Part shown: piece after piece, positions 34,074-43,268 of the stretch
Layout of the letters: the number at the start of each line of letters is the position of its first letter
How positions within the stretch are numbered: the stretch's first letter is position 1
The notes under the pieces: generated by a model
What the model was told of the DNA's origin: nothing
Databases searched by the model: none
The model's input: only the letters and a program-made list of their open reading frames with translations
Source: Psychromarinibacter halotolerans
GTDB taxonomy: Bacteria; Pseudomonadota; Alphaproteobacteria; Rhodobacterales; Rhodobacteraceae
Length of the DNA stretch: 64,000 nt
Direction: 5' to 3'
Assembly (NCBI RefSeq): GCF_029168315.1
Contig: NZ_JARGYD010000003.1
Location: forward strand, 474,311 to 538,310
Program-made: the position numbers and the translations under genes

Positions 34074-34130
34074 ATGAAGCGCGCTTATACAGCGGCGTCC
34101 CCCCGAGTCAATGCCGGGGGGAACGGTTTC

Positions 34131-35201
34131 TCAGGGGCGCCGGTCCATTCCGTATCGCAGGATCGCGGCCTCGGAGGGCGTCAGCATCCGCCGGGCAAAC
34201 GCGCCATAGCGGCTGGGGTCACGTTCGACCCCCGGCACCCGAAGCGCAAGATCCCCGCGCAGCGACTCGTCCATCGAGTCGAGGTCCATCGTCGCCGGGT
34301 GGAAGCTTTCCGATTCCAGCCCGTTGGCGAACAGGATCGAGTGGCGGTCCAATAACAGGTGGACATAGGTCACTTCGCGCAGGCGCCGGTCCACCAGCAC
34401 CGAGTGATCGTTCAGCAGGTCCGCCGCCGCCACCAGCACCTCGGGCTCGCCGAACAGGGCCTGCGCCTTGGGGCCCTTCACCAACATCCGGTGCTGCGGC
34501 GAAACCAGAAGGTCACCGTCCGGGACATCCATGCCGATGGCCCCGGCCCGAATTCGCACCGGCCGCAGGTTCGGCATGGTGTAAAGCCGGGCACCGCTCA
34601 TCCGGCGGCGTCCGATCCAGCGGATCGGTTGCGGGCCGTCATCCTTGGTCAGAACCATGTCGCCCTCGACCAGATCGCGCACCGCGACCTGCCCGGTCGG
34701 GGTGGCGATGCGGGTGCCCGGCGTGAAGCAAATGACCGACGGCTCAAGGTCCCCGGTCCGGTGCGGCGCCAGTTCTCCGCTGGCCACGTTCGTCACCCAC
34801 AACTCGCGGTCACGGGGCGGCAGATCGTCGTGGAACACGCACAGCGGCGGACCCTCTGTCCGTTCGATCAGGGTGGCCGTGTAGCGTCGCAACCCGTCGG
34901 TCACCGCGAACCCCGAGCCGGTCACCGGATCTTCCGGCGTCTCTTCGGTCGCCGGATCGGTCCGGGCTGCAGTCAGCCCTGTCACGCGGTCCACCGCGCG
35001 ACTTGCGTGTCTGTGAAGGTTTGCCGTCTCTTCCGCCCCGAACAGGACCAGCACGTCGCGCGGTCCATCGACCCGCTCCGGCTCGCCATGCCACTGCCAA
35101 CTGGCGCCGATCGCCAGTGCCGACAGCGGCGCCGCCGGCAGACCGTCAAGTTCGGTCTGCGTCCAAGAGATGACAAACGTGCCGCGAAAGCCCGTTTTCA
35201 T
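34131..35201 (-). CDS. Hint-domain (hedgehog/intein) protein
   Basis: The 356-residue protein has an N-terminal domain of about 155 residues of unknown fold (no signal peptide seen) followed by a Hint domain. The Hint part begins VICFTPGTRIATPTG with the nucleophilic Cys, then VRDLVEGDMVLTKDDGPQPI (the hedgehog/intein block), VSPQHRMLV (the block B histidine) and ends with the block F region HSILFANGLESESF. There is no C-extein, so the domain is at the C-terminus, typical of alphaproteobacterial Hint_2 proteins often found in secreted giant RTX proteins. Its exact role is unknown. No close partner is visible. Confidence 0.85.
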   Translation of the reverse strand: MKTGFRGTFVISWTQTELDGLPAAPLSALAIGASWQWHGEPERVDGPRDVLVLFGAEETANLHRHASRAVDRVTGLTAARTDPATEETPEDPVTGSGFAVTDGLRRYTATLIERTEGPPLCVFHDDLPPRDRELWVTNVASGELAPHRTGDLEPSVICFTPGTRIATPTGQVAVRDLVEGDMVLTKDDGPQPIRWIGRRRMSGARLYTMPNLRPVRIRAGAIGMDVPDGDLLVSPQHRMLVKGPKAQALFGEPEVLVAAADLLNDHSVLVDRRLREVTYVHLLLDRHSILFANGLESESFHPATMDLDSMDESLRGDLALRVPGVERDPSRYGAFARRMLTPSEAAILRYGMDRRP

Positions 35202-35288
35202 GCCCGTATGCCTGCCAATATTCTTTATTATTGGGGACAGGATTGCAGACGGGGGCCGGGCTGTTAAGGCGCGAGCGGCCCGGACGGG

Positions 35289-36206
35289 TCAGAATTCGAT
35301 GTTTAGTCGCACAGATCCCACAACCTGCGTATCGGTCTGGGCTTCGAATTCCTTGCCCAGCCACGTCGCGCCGTAGAAGATCGAGCTTCGCTCGCCCTGC
35401 CAGTGCACGCCGGCCCGGACCCGCATCCGCGCGTCCGACAGTTCATAGCCGTCATAGCTTGGCAGATAACCTGAATGCTCGACATAGGCGATGTCGGCGC
35501 CGAAGACGCCCGAGAAGCCCTTGGCCGGCGTCTGGGTGGCCCGGTACAGGTGGCCGGTCGTGACGTCGCGCATGAAAAGGTCGCGCTGCCCCACCGCGCC
35601 GAACAGCATGTCGAACCCGAGACGCGCGTAGGTCTCGACGCCCACCTGCGCCTCTAGGAAGGGACGGATCTTCAGCGCCGGGGTGATCTGAAACGATTGC
35701 GCGGCCTCTGCCAGAAGCGTCGGATACAGATGGTTCGGAAGCTCGTTCGACAGGTCCGGAACCGGCGCGCCGAACAGCTTGTGCGCCTCGGTCTGGAACC
35801 AGCCGACGCCGGTCACCGGCCCCACGACGACCATGTCGCCGCCAAGGCTCATCTCCAGACCGTTGCGTTCGAAATGGGTATGGATACCGGCCGAAAAGAC
35901 ACCGGCATACCGGCGATCGTTCGGCGCGGGGTTGGCAAGGTTCGACGGTGCGATGGTTTCCGAGCGGAACCGGAATTCAAGGATCTCGCCCATACGGGTC
36001 GGAAGGTCCCCGACCCAGTGCGGACCGATCACCTTGCTGACGACGTAGCCACCCGTGCGCCAGCGGTCGTGATTGTCGCCAAGAAAATCGTTGGTAAACA
36101 GCCGGCCCCAGCCGATCGTTTCACGTCCCTGAGCCGTCACCGTCTGCGGCAGCAGAAGCAGCGACAGGGCAAGACCGGACAGCAGCGCCCTAACGGCAGT
36201 CTTCAT
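35289..36206 (-). CDS. Lipid A deacylase LpxR-like outer-membrane protein
   Basis: The 305-residue product has a signal peptide (VRALLSGLALSLLLLPQTVTA) and then strands of a beta-barrel ending in a C-terminal aromatic residue (VRLNIEF), as outer-membrane barrels do. It matches the DUF2219/LpxR family in the start FTNDFLGDNHDRWRTGGY, with the Asn-Asp pair that binds Ca2+, and in GIHTHFERNGLEMSLGGD with conserved His. LpxR removes the 3'-acyloxyacyl group of lipid A. Some of the family active-site residues are conserved, so activity is plausible but untested. Confidence 0.8.
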   Translation of the reverse strand: MKTAVRALLSGLALSLLLLPQTVTAQGRETIGWGRLFTNDFLGDNHDRWRTGGYVVSKVIGPHWVGDLPTRMGEILEFRFRSETIAPSNLANPAPNDRRYAGVFSAGIHTHFERNGLEMSLGGDMVVVGPVTGVGWFQTEAHKLFGAPVPDLSNELPNHLYPTLLAEAAQSFQITPALKIRPFLEAQVGVETYARLGFDMLFGAVGQRDLFMRDVTTGHLYRATQTPAKGFSGVFGADIAYVEHSGYLPSYDGYELSDARMRVRAGVHWQGERSSIFYGATWLGKEFEAQTDTQVVGSVRLNIEF

Positions 36207-36366
36207 CGATATTTTCCCGAAGCTCTTACGTCCCCCGACACTGTCGTTATAGGCGCTGTTTCGGACTTCACCTAGGCGGAAGGCGTCCAATTTCGCGCGC
36301 GTGGCGCGCCAGACACACGGCAAGGGCGAACTGGCACCTGAAACGGACTGCCATTGCAGGAAAACG

Positions 36367-37713
36367 TCACAGCGCCGGGCCCGGCCGGACCTTGGTGCCA
36401 TCGGTGAAGCGGGACAGGCGGAAGCGGGTCAGGTCCTGCTTCGGCGGTTGCCCCATCATCATGTAGGCCAGCACCCTGCCGATCTCGGGACCGATTCCGA
36501 ACCCGTGGCCGCTTAGCCCCGTGCCGATCCAAAGGCCGGGGATCGTCTCGCAGCGGTCGATCACCGGCACGACGTCGGGCATCAGGTCGATCATGCCGGC
36601 CCAGACCGCGCGCAGGCTGATTTCACCAAACCCCGGGAACATCGCGCGGAATTGCTTCAGGAACTTGCGCTTGGCCGCGTTGCTTGGCGCAGGGTTCAGG
36701 ACGCGCATCCGTTCGAACGGGCTTTGCTCTTCTGCTGCCCACGTCCGGGGCGTGCCCCATGCGTCGGGGTAATTCTGCGGTGCCATCGCATGATAGCGCG
36801 TGCCGAACGGGTGCTCGGCCAGCGTGTGCAGGTATTTCGGCAGATTCCGGAATGCGTCCGGCCCGATATAAAGGTCGTGGAACGCACCAGCGGCGATCGT
36901 ATAGCCGCCGTCCTGCCGCCGCCGGAACGCGACGCCGTTGTCCGCCACGCCGCCTGCGTGGATTTCAGGCAGACGATTGGTCGCGGCGGCGGTCGCACGC
37001 ACACTCAGCTGCGGGATGCGTACGCCGTGGTTCTGCAGGAACAGGCTGGACCATGCGCCGCCGCAGACAAGAACCTGCCCAGCGCGGATGCGACCTTGTT
37101 CCGTGACGACGCCAGTCACGCGCCCGGCCTCGATATCCAGCATCCGGGCGGCGCAGTTTTCGACGATGACGGCGCCGTCTTCGGCGGCAAGCCGCGCCAG
37201 CGTCGGCACCGCGACCCACGGTTCCGCCCGCATGTCTGACGGCGTCCGCAGCGCACCCGGATACCGGCGCGCCATCTCGGGGATCATCTCGGCCACCTCG
37301 CGGCCCGACATCATGTGCGAGTCGAGCTCATGCTCTTTCGCGTAGACCAGCCAGTCGGAGAACGCAGTCATGTCCTTGTCGGACTCGGCCAGATAGGTGA
37401 CGCCCCCTTCGACCAGCCCCAGCGACTCGTTGGTGCGGCGAGAGAAGTCCAGCCAGTGGCGCCGCGCCTCGATCATCAGGGGCAGTTCGTGCGGGTCCCT
37501 GCCCTGTTGTCGGATCCAGCCCCAGTTGCGCGAGGACTGCTCGCAGGCCACCCGGCCCTTCTCCAGCACCACGACCCGATGGCCAAGTTGGCGCAGAAAC
37601 AGCGCCGCCGAGATCCCGACAACACCCGCGCCGATGATCACCGCATCGGTGTCCGGCGGCAGCGGACCACCGTGTTCGATCTTCGAGGTTTCGCTGATCG
37701 GGAAAGGTATCAT
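36367..37713 (-). CDS. FAD-dependent oxidoreductase (DAO/DadA family)
   Basis: The 448-residue enzyme has the N-terminal dinucleotide motif VIIGAGVVGISAALFLRQLG and the second block VVVLEKGRVACEQSSRNWGW. The C-terminal GLSGHGFGIGPEIGRVLA is the last FAD contact in glycine/D-amino-acid oxidase relatives. It probably oxidises a secondary amine or D-amino acid such as sarcosine. The ATG at 37711-37713 with a GGAGA ribosome site is preferred over the adjacent TTG. No partner genes (SoxBDAG) are nearby. Confidence 0.88.
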   Translation of the reverse strand: MIPFPISETSKIEHGGPLPPDTDAVIIGAGVVGISAALFLRQLGHRVVVLEKGRVACEQSSRNWGWIRQQGRDPHELPLMIEARRHWLDFSRRTNESLGLVEGGVTYLAESDKDMTAFSDWLVYAKEHELDSHMMSGREVAEMIPEMARRYPGALRTPSDMRAEPWVAVPTLARLAAEDGAVIVENCAARMLDIEAGRVTGVVTEQGRIRAGQVLVCGGAWSSLFLQNHGVRIPQLSVRATAAATNRLPEIHAGGVADNGVAFRRRQDGGYTIAAGAFHDLYIGPDAFRNLPKYLHTLAEHPFGTRYHAMAPQNYPDAWGTPRTWAAEEQSPFERMRVLNPAPSNAAKRKFLKQFRAMFPGFGEISLRAVWAGMIDLMPDVVPVIDRCETIPGLWIGTGLSGHGFGIGPEIGRVLAYMMMGQPPKQDLTRFRLSRFTDGTKVRPGPAL

Positions 37714-38331
37714 CAAGGGTCTCCAAGGGTCGTCGCGTGGGCGCCTGACCTTCTAGATCACGAACGCGTTCCGGCGGAAAGCGGTACGCCCCGCGTGGGT
37801 GCCGCAAGGTCATACACGCGGGGTGGGCCGGGGAAACTTGGTGTTGCCTGCATTGTGGATCTTGGGGACACTTCCCTTGCCAGCTTCGGCCCGCGAGGGT
37901 CCGGACCGGGCGGGGAAGATGTGCCTGTCGAATTATCCCTTGGCGGGCATGGGGTTGCAGTATCTGCCCTTGGCTTGCAGGGCACGCAGAAAGTCGAATC
38001 CCGGCCATTGGGTCGGGCATCTGCGTCTGCTTTCAAGACCGCGCCGAGGGGGCGCAGGGTGAATGACGGAAACAAACAGCAAAATGGGCACGGGATTGTT
38101 CGCAAGGCTTGAAGGCCAGCTGCCGAGTATTGTCGCAGGTCCGCTGAGACTGGTGCACAAGCTGACCGGGCAGCTGGGAAATCGCCGCCGTGCCGCGACA
38201 TCTCGCCCGCAAATCGTGATGCGCCTTAATTTCGCACGACCGTCGCATTATGCGAGGCTTAAGCTAGATAGGTTTTCACGGATACGGGGCGCCATCGCCG
38301 CCCCGGCTTTCATTCGGAATGGATTGAAGTG
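37714..38331. other. Region between the oxidoreductase and the EPS locus, with a 9-bp hairpin
   Basis: About 600 bases without a convincing gene apart from the weak ORF at 38063. CCCCGCGTG (37789-37797) pairs perfectly with CACGCGGGG (37815-37823) around a 17-base loop, 76 bases upstream of the oxidoreductase start. It probably contains promoters for the leftward oxidoreductase and for the rightward EPS genes. I see no sigma-70 pair I trust. Confidence 0.5.
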
Positions 38332-38332
38332 A
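38063..38332 (+). CDS. Possible small protein upstream of the glycosyltransferase
   Basis: An 89-codon ORF from ATG 38063 whose TGA overlaps the next gene's ATG (TGATG), the pattern of translational coupling. It is rich in Arg and Ala, begins MTETNSKMGTGLFARLEGQL and has no recognisable domain, signal peptide or membrane segment. The ribosome site is weak (GGGTGA). Coding status is unproved; I list it because of its tight junction with the glycosyltransferase. Confidence 0.3.
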   Translation: MTETNSKMGTGLFARLEGQLPSIVAGPLRLVHKLTGQLGNRRRAATSRPQIVMRLNFARPSHYARLKLDRFSRIRGAIAAPAFIRNGLK

Positions 38333-39621
38333 TGCACATGAACGAGCGGTTCGACGCGGAGTCGACGACATTCAGCACCAGCCGAAAAGTGCTGATCGTG
38401 GTCGAGAACCTTCCGGTTCCCTTGGACCGGCGCGTCTGGCTGGAGGCCACGACCCTGAAGGATGCCGGCTATGAGGTGTCGGTGATCTGCCCGACCGGGC
38501 GGGGTTGGGACAAGCTGTACGAGGAAATCGACGGCATCCGCATCTGGCGCCATCCGATGCCGCCCGAGGCGCATTCCGGCGCCCTTGCCTATGCCCGCGA
38601 GTATGGTGCGGCGATCTGGAACTGGTTCCGGCTGGCGTCGAAGGTCCGGCGCGAGGTCGGCTTCGACGTGATCCACGGCTGCAACCCGCCCGATTTGGTG
38701 TTCCTTCTGGCGTGGTGGCACCGCATTCGCGGCGTGCGCTTCCTGTTCGACCACCACGACGTCTGCCCCGAACTGTTCGAGGCGAAATTCGGCAAGCGCG
38801 GGATGCTGTGGCGCCTGATGCTGATGCTGGAGCGGATGACCTTCGCATCCGCGTCCGTGTCCATCGCCACCAACGGCAGCTTCCGCGACATCGCCATCCG
38901 GCGCGGCAAGATGAAGCCCGAGGATGTGTTCGTCGTGCGGTCGGCTCCGCAGGTCGAGAAATTCCGCCCCGGCCCCGGCAATCCCGACTACCGCAAGGGC
39001 GCCGGCACGGTGCTTGGCTATGTCGGCGTGATCGGCCAGCAGGAAGGCATGGATCTTCTCGTCGCTGCCGTCGATCACCTTGTGAACAAGATGGGCCGCA
39101 CGGACATCCACTCGGTCATCGTGGGCTTCGGCCCGCACCTTGAAGAGGTGAAAGCCGATGTAGCGCGGCGCGGCCTTGCGGATCATTTCACCTTCACGGG
39201 CCCGCTTTACGGCGATGACCTGCTGGACGCGCTGAACGTGATCGACATCGGCGTCGCACCCGATCCGAAGAACACGATGAACGACATCTCTACCATGAAC
39301 AAAATCATGGAATACATGACGCTTGAAAAGCCGTCGGTGCAGTTCGACCTGACCGAGGGCAAGGTGTCCGCCGGTGACGCGGCGCTGTGCGCGACCAACA
39401 ACGATCCCGTCGACTTCGCCGAGAAGATCGCCCAGCTGATGGATGACCCCGAGAAGGGGAAAGAGATGGGCCAGACCGGCCGCCGCCGCGTGATGCGCGA
39501 ACTGAGCTGGGCGCACTCGGTGCCGCCGCTGCTTGCAGCCTATGAACGGATCTTCGTGAAGTCCGGTCATCCGGCGTCGGTGAAGAACGTCACGAAAGTG
39601 GTGCAGGAAGCCGAGGTCTGA
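38332..39621 (+). CDS. Glycosyltransferase family 4 (GT-B)
   Basis: The 429-residue protein has a GT-B fold. The first half starts KVLIVVENLPVPLDRRVW and carries FDVIHGCNPPDLVFLL and FLFDHHDVCPELFE, the typical block of WbuB-like transferases. The second half has VLGYVGVIGQQEGMDLLV, then GVAPDPKNTMNDISTMNKIM (the nucleotide-sugar E-x7-E region with EYMTLEKPSVQF). It most likely transfers a hexose-type residue to an EPS or O-antigen chain in the cytoplasm. The ATG at 38332 is used; a GTG just before it is in frame. A strong terminator follows. Confidence 0.88.
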   Translation: MHMNERFDAESTTFSTSRKVLIVVENLPVPLDRRVWLEATTLKDAGYEVSVICPTGRGWDKLYEEIDGIRIWRHPMPPEAHSGALAYAREYGAAIWNWFRLASKVRREVGFDVIHGCNPPDLVFLLAWWHRIRGVRFLFDHHDVCPELFEAKFGKRGMLWRLMLMLERMTFASASVSIATNGSFRDIAIRRGKMKPEDVFVVRSAPQVEKFRPGPGNPDYRKGAGTVLGYVGVIGQQEGMDLLVAAVDHLVNKMGRTDIHSVIVGFGPHLEEVKADVARRGLADHFTFTGPLYGDDLLDALNVIDIGVAPDPKNTMNDISTMNKIMEYMTLEKPSVQFDLTEGKVSAGDAALCATNNDPVDFAEKIAQLMDDPEKGKEMGQTGRRRVMRELSWAHSVPPLLAAYERIFVKSGHPASVKNVTKVVQEAEV

Positions 39622-39653
39622 TCCCGGGCCATCGCCCTTTGGGAAGATTGCAG

Positions 39654-39677
39654 AACGCCCGGCCCGTGCCGGGCGTT
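39654..39677. terminator. Bidirectional terminator after the GT4 gene and the exosortase gene
   Basis: AACGCCCGGC (39654-39663) pairs perfectly with GCCGGGCGTT (39668-39677) over a CCGT loop. The stem ends with TTTCG and begins after GCAG, so it is usable in both directions between convergent genes. Confidence 0.85.
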
Positions 39678-39681
39678 TCGC

Positions 39682-41283
39682 TTATTCGGGGACGAACCGT
39701 GGCAGGCGCGGCAGGACTTCCGACATCAGCCGTTCCATCCTGACCTCGGCTTCGGCTTCCGTTTCATCCGGGCCGATGACGGTGACGAACCGGACCAGCG
39801 CGCCGTCGCTGCGACCGCGCTGGATGCTGTCGCGCACGACGCTGATCTTGGCCAGATAGTCGTTGGTCATCCGGCGGCCGCGCTGTTCGAACCAGTAGTA
39901 GACAAGCTGCTTTTGCAGCTCTTTCTGAATGATCGCGCGGTTGACCGTGAAGGTGCCGTAGGTCGTGTCGCTCATGTTGACCTGATGCGGCTCGATCGCC
40001 GACACCTCCCACCCGCCGACGGGCAGGCAGACCTCTGGCGAGTGGATGCCGGTTCCGTCGGTCTGCGACTGATACCACGCGACGAAGAAGTTGACCGACT
40101 GCGCCTCGCCCGGGGCCATGTAGGTCCCGTTGAAATAGTCGTCGGCCGCAAGGACTCCGGCCACCGCCGGGTCAAGCTCTTGCGTGTACCCCGACCAGTC
40201 GCCGACGCGGCGCGGGAACAGCTGGAACGTCTCGCGTTCGGGGACCACACCCTCGGCCCGGGGCGTCAGCACCATCGCCGCCGAAACGGCAAGGCTCAGC
40301 ACCGTGGCGACGATCAGCCCGCGTGACACGTTGATGTTCAGGATGCGCTTCGCCTCGCCGCCGAACCCGGCAAAGTCGAGGTCGATGGTCTCGGACAGCG
40401 ACTTGGGGTTCGGGGTCAGTCGCTGCAACAGGATCGCCATCAGGAACAGGATCCCGATACAGCAGACGAAGATCACCCAGCCCTCGAAGACATGCAGGAA
40501 GCCCTCTGCCTGCCCGATGCCATACCGGTCGACGAGGATGCCGATGATGCCGATGCGGACCGAGTTCATCAGGACCGTCAGCGGCGCTGCCGACAGCAGA
40601 AGCACCGCCTTGTGCCACATCGGCCCGCGATACAGGATCGCGAAGAGATACGAGAACGACAGAATCGGGAACAGGTAACGCAGGCCGGAACACGCCTCGG
40701 CGACCTGCAGCTTGTAGACGCCAAGGTCGATCACGTTGCCTTCAAGGAACACGGGCACGCCAGCGGCGGACACGAACCAGACGCCGATCACAGACGACAC
40801 CTGCTGAAGGAAGATCGACAGCTTCCAGTAGATGAACTGCGGCAGAGGCAGCATGAAGACAAGGTGCACCACCGGAAGGAAGTGGTGCTTGCCCTGCGCC
40901 CACCCCATGCAGACCAGCATCACGCCGCCGACCCACACGATCAGGCCGTAGGTCGCGATGTCGGGGATCTGCACAAGATTGCCGAGCACGGCGATCAGCA
41001 AGCCGGCCATCAGCATCAGGATACCCGGTCGCCGGTTGACCGGAACTGCGTCCGTGGGGGCTGGCCGCGCCCGCAATTCGCGCAGGAACAGGTACATCGA
41101 GATGGCGGGGATAAGCGGCCCGTGGCTGTACTCGGCCGTCATCCACGCCTTGCCCAGCGAGACGAGGCCGATCCAGAACACCGGGATCGGAGCAAGGACA
41201 AGGATCAGGAACCAGATCAGGCCGGAGGTATTGATCCGCTGCGTCAGGGGCAGCGCCTGCTTGTTCGGTATGGACAAGGACAT
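39682..41283 (-). CDS. xrtD: Exosortase (XrtD-type) fused to an EpsI domain
   Basis: The 533-residue protein has about eight helices in residues 20-330 and a C-terminal EpsI-like domain from about residue 350. The exosortase catalytic residues are visible: Cys198 in VAEACSGLRYLFPI, Arg242 in MNSVRIGIIG, and His263 in FLHVFEGW. The EpsI part (LFPRRVGDWSGYTQELDPAV, IHSPEVCLPVGGWEV) is typical of exosortases in EPS clusters. Exosortases cut and probably attach sorting-tagged (PEP-CTERM, VPLPA-CTERM) proteins at the inner membrane. The XrtD subtype is inferred from the family and the lineage. No tagged substrate gene is seen in the window. Confidence 0.85.
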   Translation of the reverse strand: MSLSIPNKQALPLTQRINTSGLIWFLILVLAPIPVFWIGLVSLGKAWMTAEYSHGPLIPAISMYLFLRELRARPAPTDAVPVNRRPGILMLMAGLLIAVLGNLVQIPDIATYGLIVWVGGVMLVCMGWAQGKHHFLPVVHLVFMLPLPQFIYWKLSIFLQQVSSVIGVWFVSAAGVPVFLEGNVIDLGVYKLQVAEACSGLRYLFPILSFSYLFAILYRGPMWHKAVLLLSAAPLTVLMNSVRIGIIGILVDRYGIGQAEGFLHVFEGWVIFVCCIGILFLMAILLQRLTPNPKSLSETIDLDFAGFGGEAKRILNINVSRGLIVATVLSLAVSAAMVLTPRAEGVVPERETFQLFPRRVGDWSGYTQELDPAVAGVLAADDYFNGTYMAPGEAQSVNFFVAWYQSQTDGTGIHSPEVCLPVGGWEVSAIEPHQVNMSDTTYGTFTVNRAIIQKELQKQLVYYWFEQRGRRMTNDYLAKISVVRDSIQRGRSDGALVRFVTVIGPDETEAEAEVRMERLMSEVLPRLPRFVPE

Positions 41284-41474
41284 TTGGGTTCAATCCGGTG
41301 TGCAGCAGCAATGCGAGCCAAGTCTGTCGCAACGGGCTCGTTTCATGTCAAGACAACCGGCCCCGCCGGACATCACAATCAGGTTTTACAGGGTTTTGGG
41401 AAAGATCTAAGGCCCCTTGAAGGCCCTTGCATGTCACCAATTCGCAGGAACCCGGTCCACTTGTTCAGGGACCT

Positions 41475-42404
41475 TCAGCGCGCGCCGGACGGCGACTTTT
41501 TCCCGGAAAGACCCAGAATCCTTGCGCGCCATATCTGAACAAGAGACCTGAACGACGGAGAGTCGCGGTAGGATCGACGGAAATACTCGACCGCGTCCCG
41601 GTGTGCGGCGTTCTCAATGCTTTGGCCGCCGATGATATAATTCTGCCGCGCCCGCGCGCCCGGATACTTCGCGTACAAGTCTGCGTAGTCGGTCAGAAGC
41701 TTCTTGCGGAACGCCGTATCGGCGACCTTGTCGGACGAAACGCTGTTTTCGGTCCGGTAGATCACCACAAGCGGATCCGGCACAAAGGCAAACCGGGTCT
41801 TCTGCGCCAGCCGCACCGCAAGCTCCCAGTCTTCGTTGATCCGCAACGAGGTATCGAAACCGCCAACCTCCTCGAACAGGCTGCGTTCCACCATCAAAGT
41901 CTGTGGCGTGGTCGGATTGCTGTGCAGTACCGCTTCCGAGATGTCCCCCTGTGCGGCCGCGCCGATGTCGAAGGCGCCGTGTCGGGGGATGTAATAACAC
42001 TGTACGGAAGAATAATAGAGCGCGCCGCAATAGCAGACCCGGCAATCGGGTGCGGCCTCTATCGCCTGCAACTGCAATTCAAGCTTCTCGGGAAACCAGC
42101 GGTCATCGCTGTCCTGAAAGGCCACGTACCGGCCGCGTGCCAGTTCAATGCCGCGATTGCGAGCGCCGCCTGCGCCAAGATTCGTCGTGTTCAGTTCCAG
42201 CCGAACCCGCGGATCAGTGCAATATTCCCTGACCACCTCGACCGTGCGGTCGGTCGAGCAGTCGTCGATGACAATCAGCTCGAAATCGCGGCGCGTCTGG
42301 GCAAGAACGCTGTCGATCGCCCTGCGGACAAGGACTTCGCGGTTGTGCACCGGAAGCACGATAGAAACAGTCGGCGCGTCCGTCATGTCGGGTTGTGAAC
42401 CCAT
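41475..42404 (-). CDS. Family 2 glycosyltransferase
   Basis: The 309-residue GT-A enzyme begins TVSIVLPVHNREVLVRRAID with the nucleotide motif, then FELIVIDDCSTDRTVEVV and the DxD metal site in VAFQDSDDRWFPEKL. The second half has ERSLFEEVGGFDTSLRINED and YADLYAKYPGARAR. It likely adds one sugar to a lipid-linked EPS precursor in the cytoplasm. It lies in a leftward group with the FkbM and Wzy-like genes. The acceptor is unknown. Confidence 0.88.
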   Translation of the reverse strand: MGSQPDMTDAPTVSIVLPVHNREVLVRRAIDSVLAQTRRDFELIVIDDCSTDRTVEVVREYCTDPRVRLELNTTNLGAGGARNRGIELARGRYVAFQDSDDRWFPEKLELQLQAIEAAPDCRVCYCGALYYSSVQCYYIPRHGAFDIGAAAQGDISEAVLHSNPTTPQTLMVERSLFEEVGGFDTSLRINEDWELAVRLAQKTRFAFVPDPLVVIYRTENSVSSDKVADTAFRKKLLTDYADLYAKYPGARARQNYIIGGQSIENAAHRDAVEYFRRSYRDSPSFRSLVQIWRARILGLSGKKSPSGAR

Positions 42405-42440
42405 CTTTCGACTGCAGGGGTCTTCCGGTCGTTCATCCGT

Positions 42441-43202
42441 TTAATCTCGCTCGAAATAGGCGTGTTCGCCGGCGTTGGACATCCAGACCACGCGAAACCC
42501 AAAGCCAGCAAGCCGTTCGATCATATTGTCGATGGCCTCTTGGCCGGTCACGCTGGGGTGCAACTCCATTGCGATCTTCTTTACGCTTTGCGGCTCCATG
42601 ATGTCGACAATGTCGATTTCTCCGCCCTCGATGTCCATGACAAGGAACGTCGGCTGCAAGCTTTCAATCGTTTCGTTCAGTGAGACCTTGACGGTCCGAA
42701 CCTCGCGCCCGCCCGCCATCTGCTTTGACGACCCGCTCCAGAACACGTCCGGAACGTAAAAGCTCGTCTCGCCCGGCTCATCGCTGAGCATACCGATGGT
42801 CAGCTCCGGCTTCGGCCCATCGTTCAGTGCGTAGTTGCCGCGGATCACCGGCTCCATAAGCGGGTTTGCCTCGAAGCTGAAGACGCGCCCGTCACCGAGT
42901 TTGCGCGCGCAGAGAAGACCGATGTATCCGATGCCCGCCCCAAGTTCGAGAACTCGGTCAGAAGGTGTTAGGAACATGCTGATCATCCGGGCCTCGCGGC
43001 CCTCGTAGTCGCCATACAGAATCCGGTCGACCACCTGCTGCCCGATGATGCCGGCATCGGCGCGCAATCGGACCCCGTTTAACGTTGCGACCCCACCGCG
43101 CATGGCAAGGCGGATCTTGATCCTGTTGAGCCCCCTGTACCCGCTGTACAGGAAACGCCGCACCGGCGCCGGCAACGCGCGGCCTATACGGTCACGCAGC
43201 AT
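42441..43202 (-). CDS. FkbM family SAM-dependent methyltransferase
   Basis: The 253-residue protein has a Rossmann SAM fold. Motif I is RVLELGAGIGYIGLL; the acidic residue that binds the SAM ribose is in VFSFEANPLM. The FkbM signature is LVMDIEGGEIDIV, followed by IAMELHPSV. It methylates a hydroxyl, probably of a sugar in the EPS. The ATG at 43200-43202 with GAGG six bases ahead is preferred to an upstream GTG. Confidence 0.85.
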   Translation of the reverse strand: MLRDRIGRALPAPVRRFLYSGYRGLNRIKIRLAMRGGVATLNGVRLRADAGIIGQQVVDRILYGDYEGREARMISMFLTPSDRVLELGAGIGYIGLLCARKLGDGRVFSFEANPLMEPVIRGNYALNDGPKPELTIGMLSDEPGETSFYVPDVFWSGSSKQMAGGREVRTVKVSLNETIESLQPTFLVMDIEGGEIDIVDIMEPQSVKKIAMELHPSVTGQEAIDNMIERLAGFGFRVVWMSNAGEHAYFERD

Positions 43203-43268
43203 CACCGGCCTCACGCGGGGGCTGGGCTTAATAGTTTGGTCTTGGCAGTTAGTGAACCAGACATGAAA

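Noticed and set aside
37714..38331. Riboswitch or small RNA in the gap before the EPS genes
   Set aside because: Apart from one hairpin there is no recognisable riboswitch core. Kept only as a hairpin.
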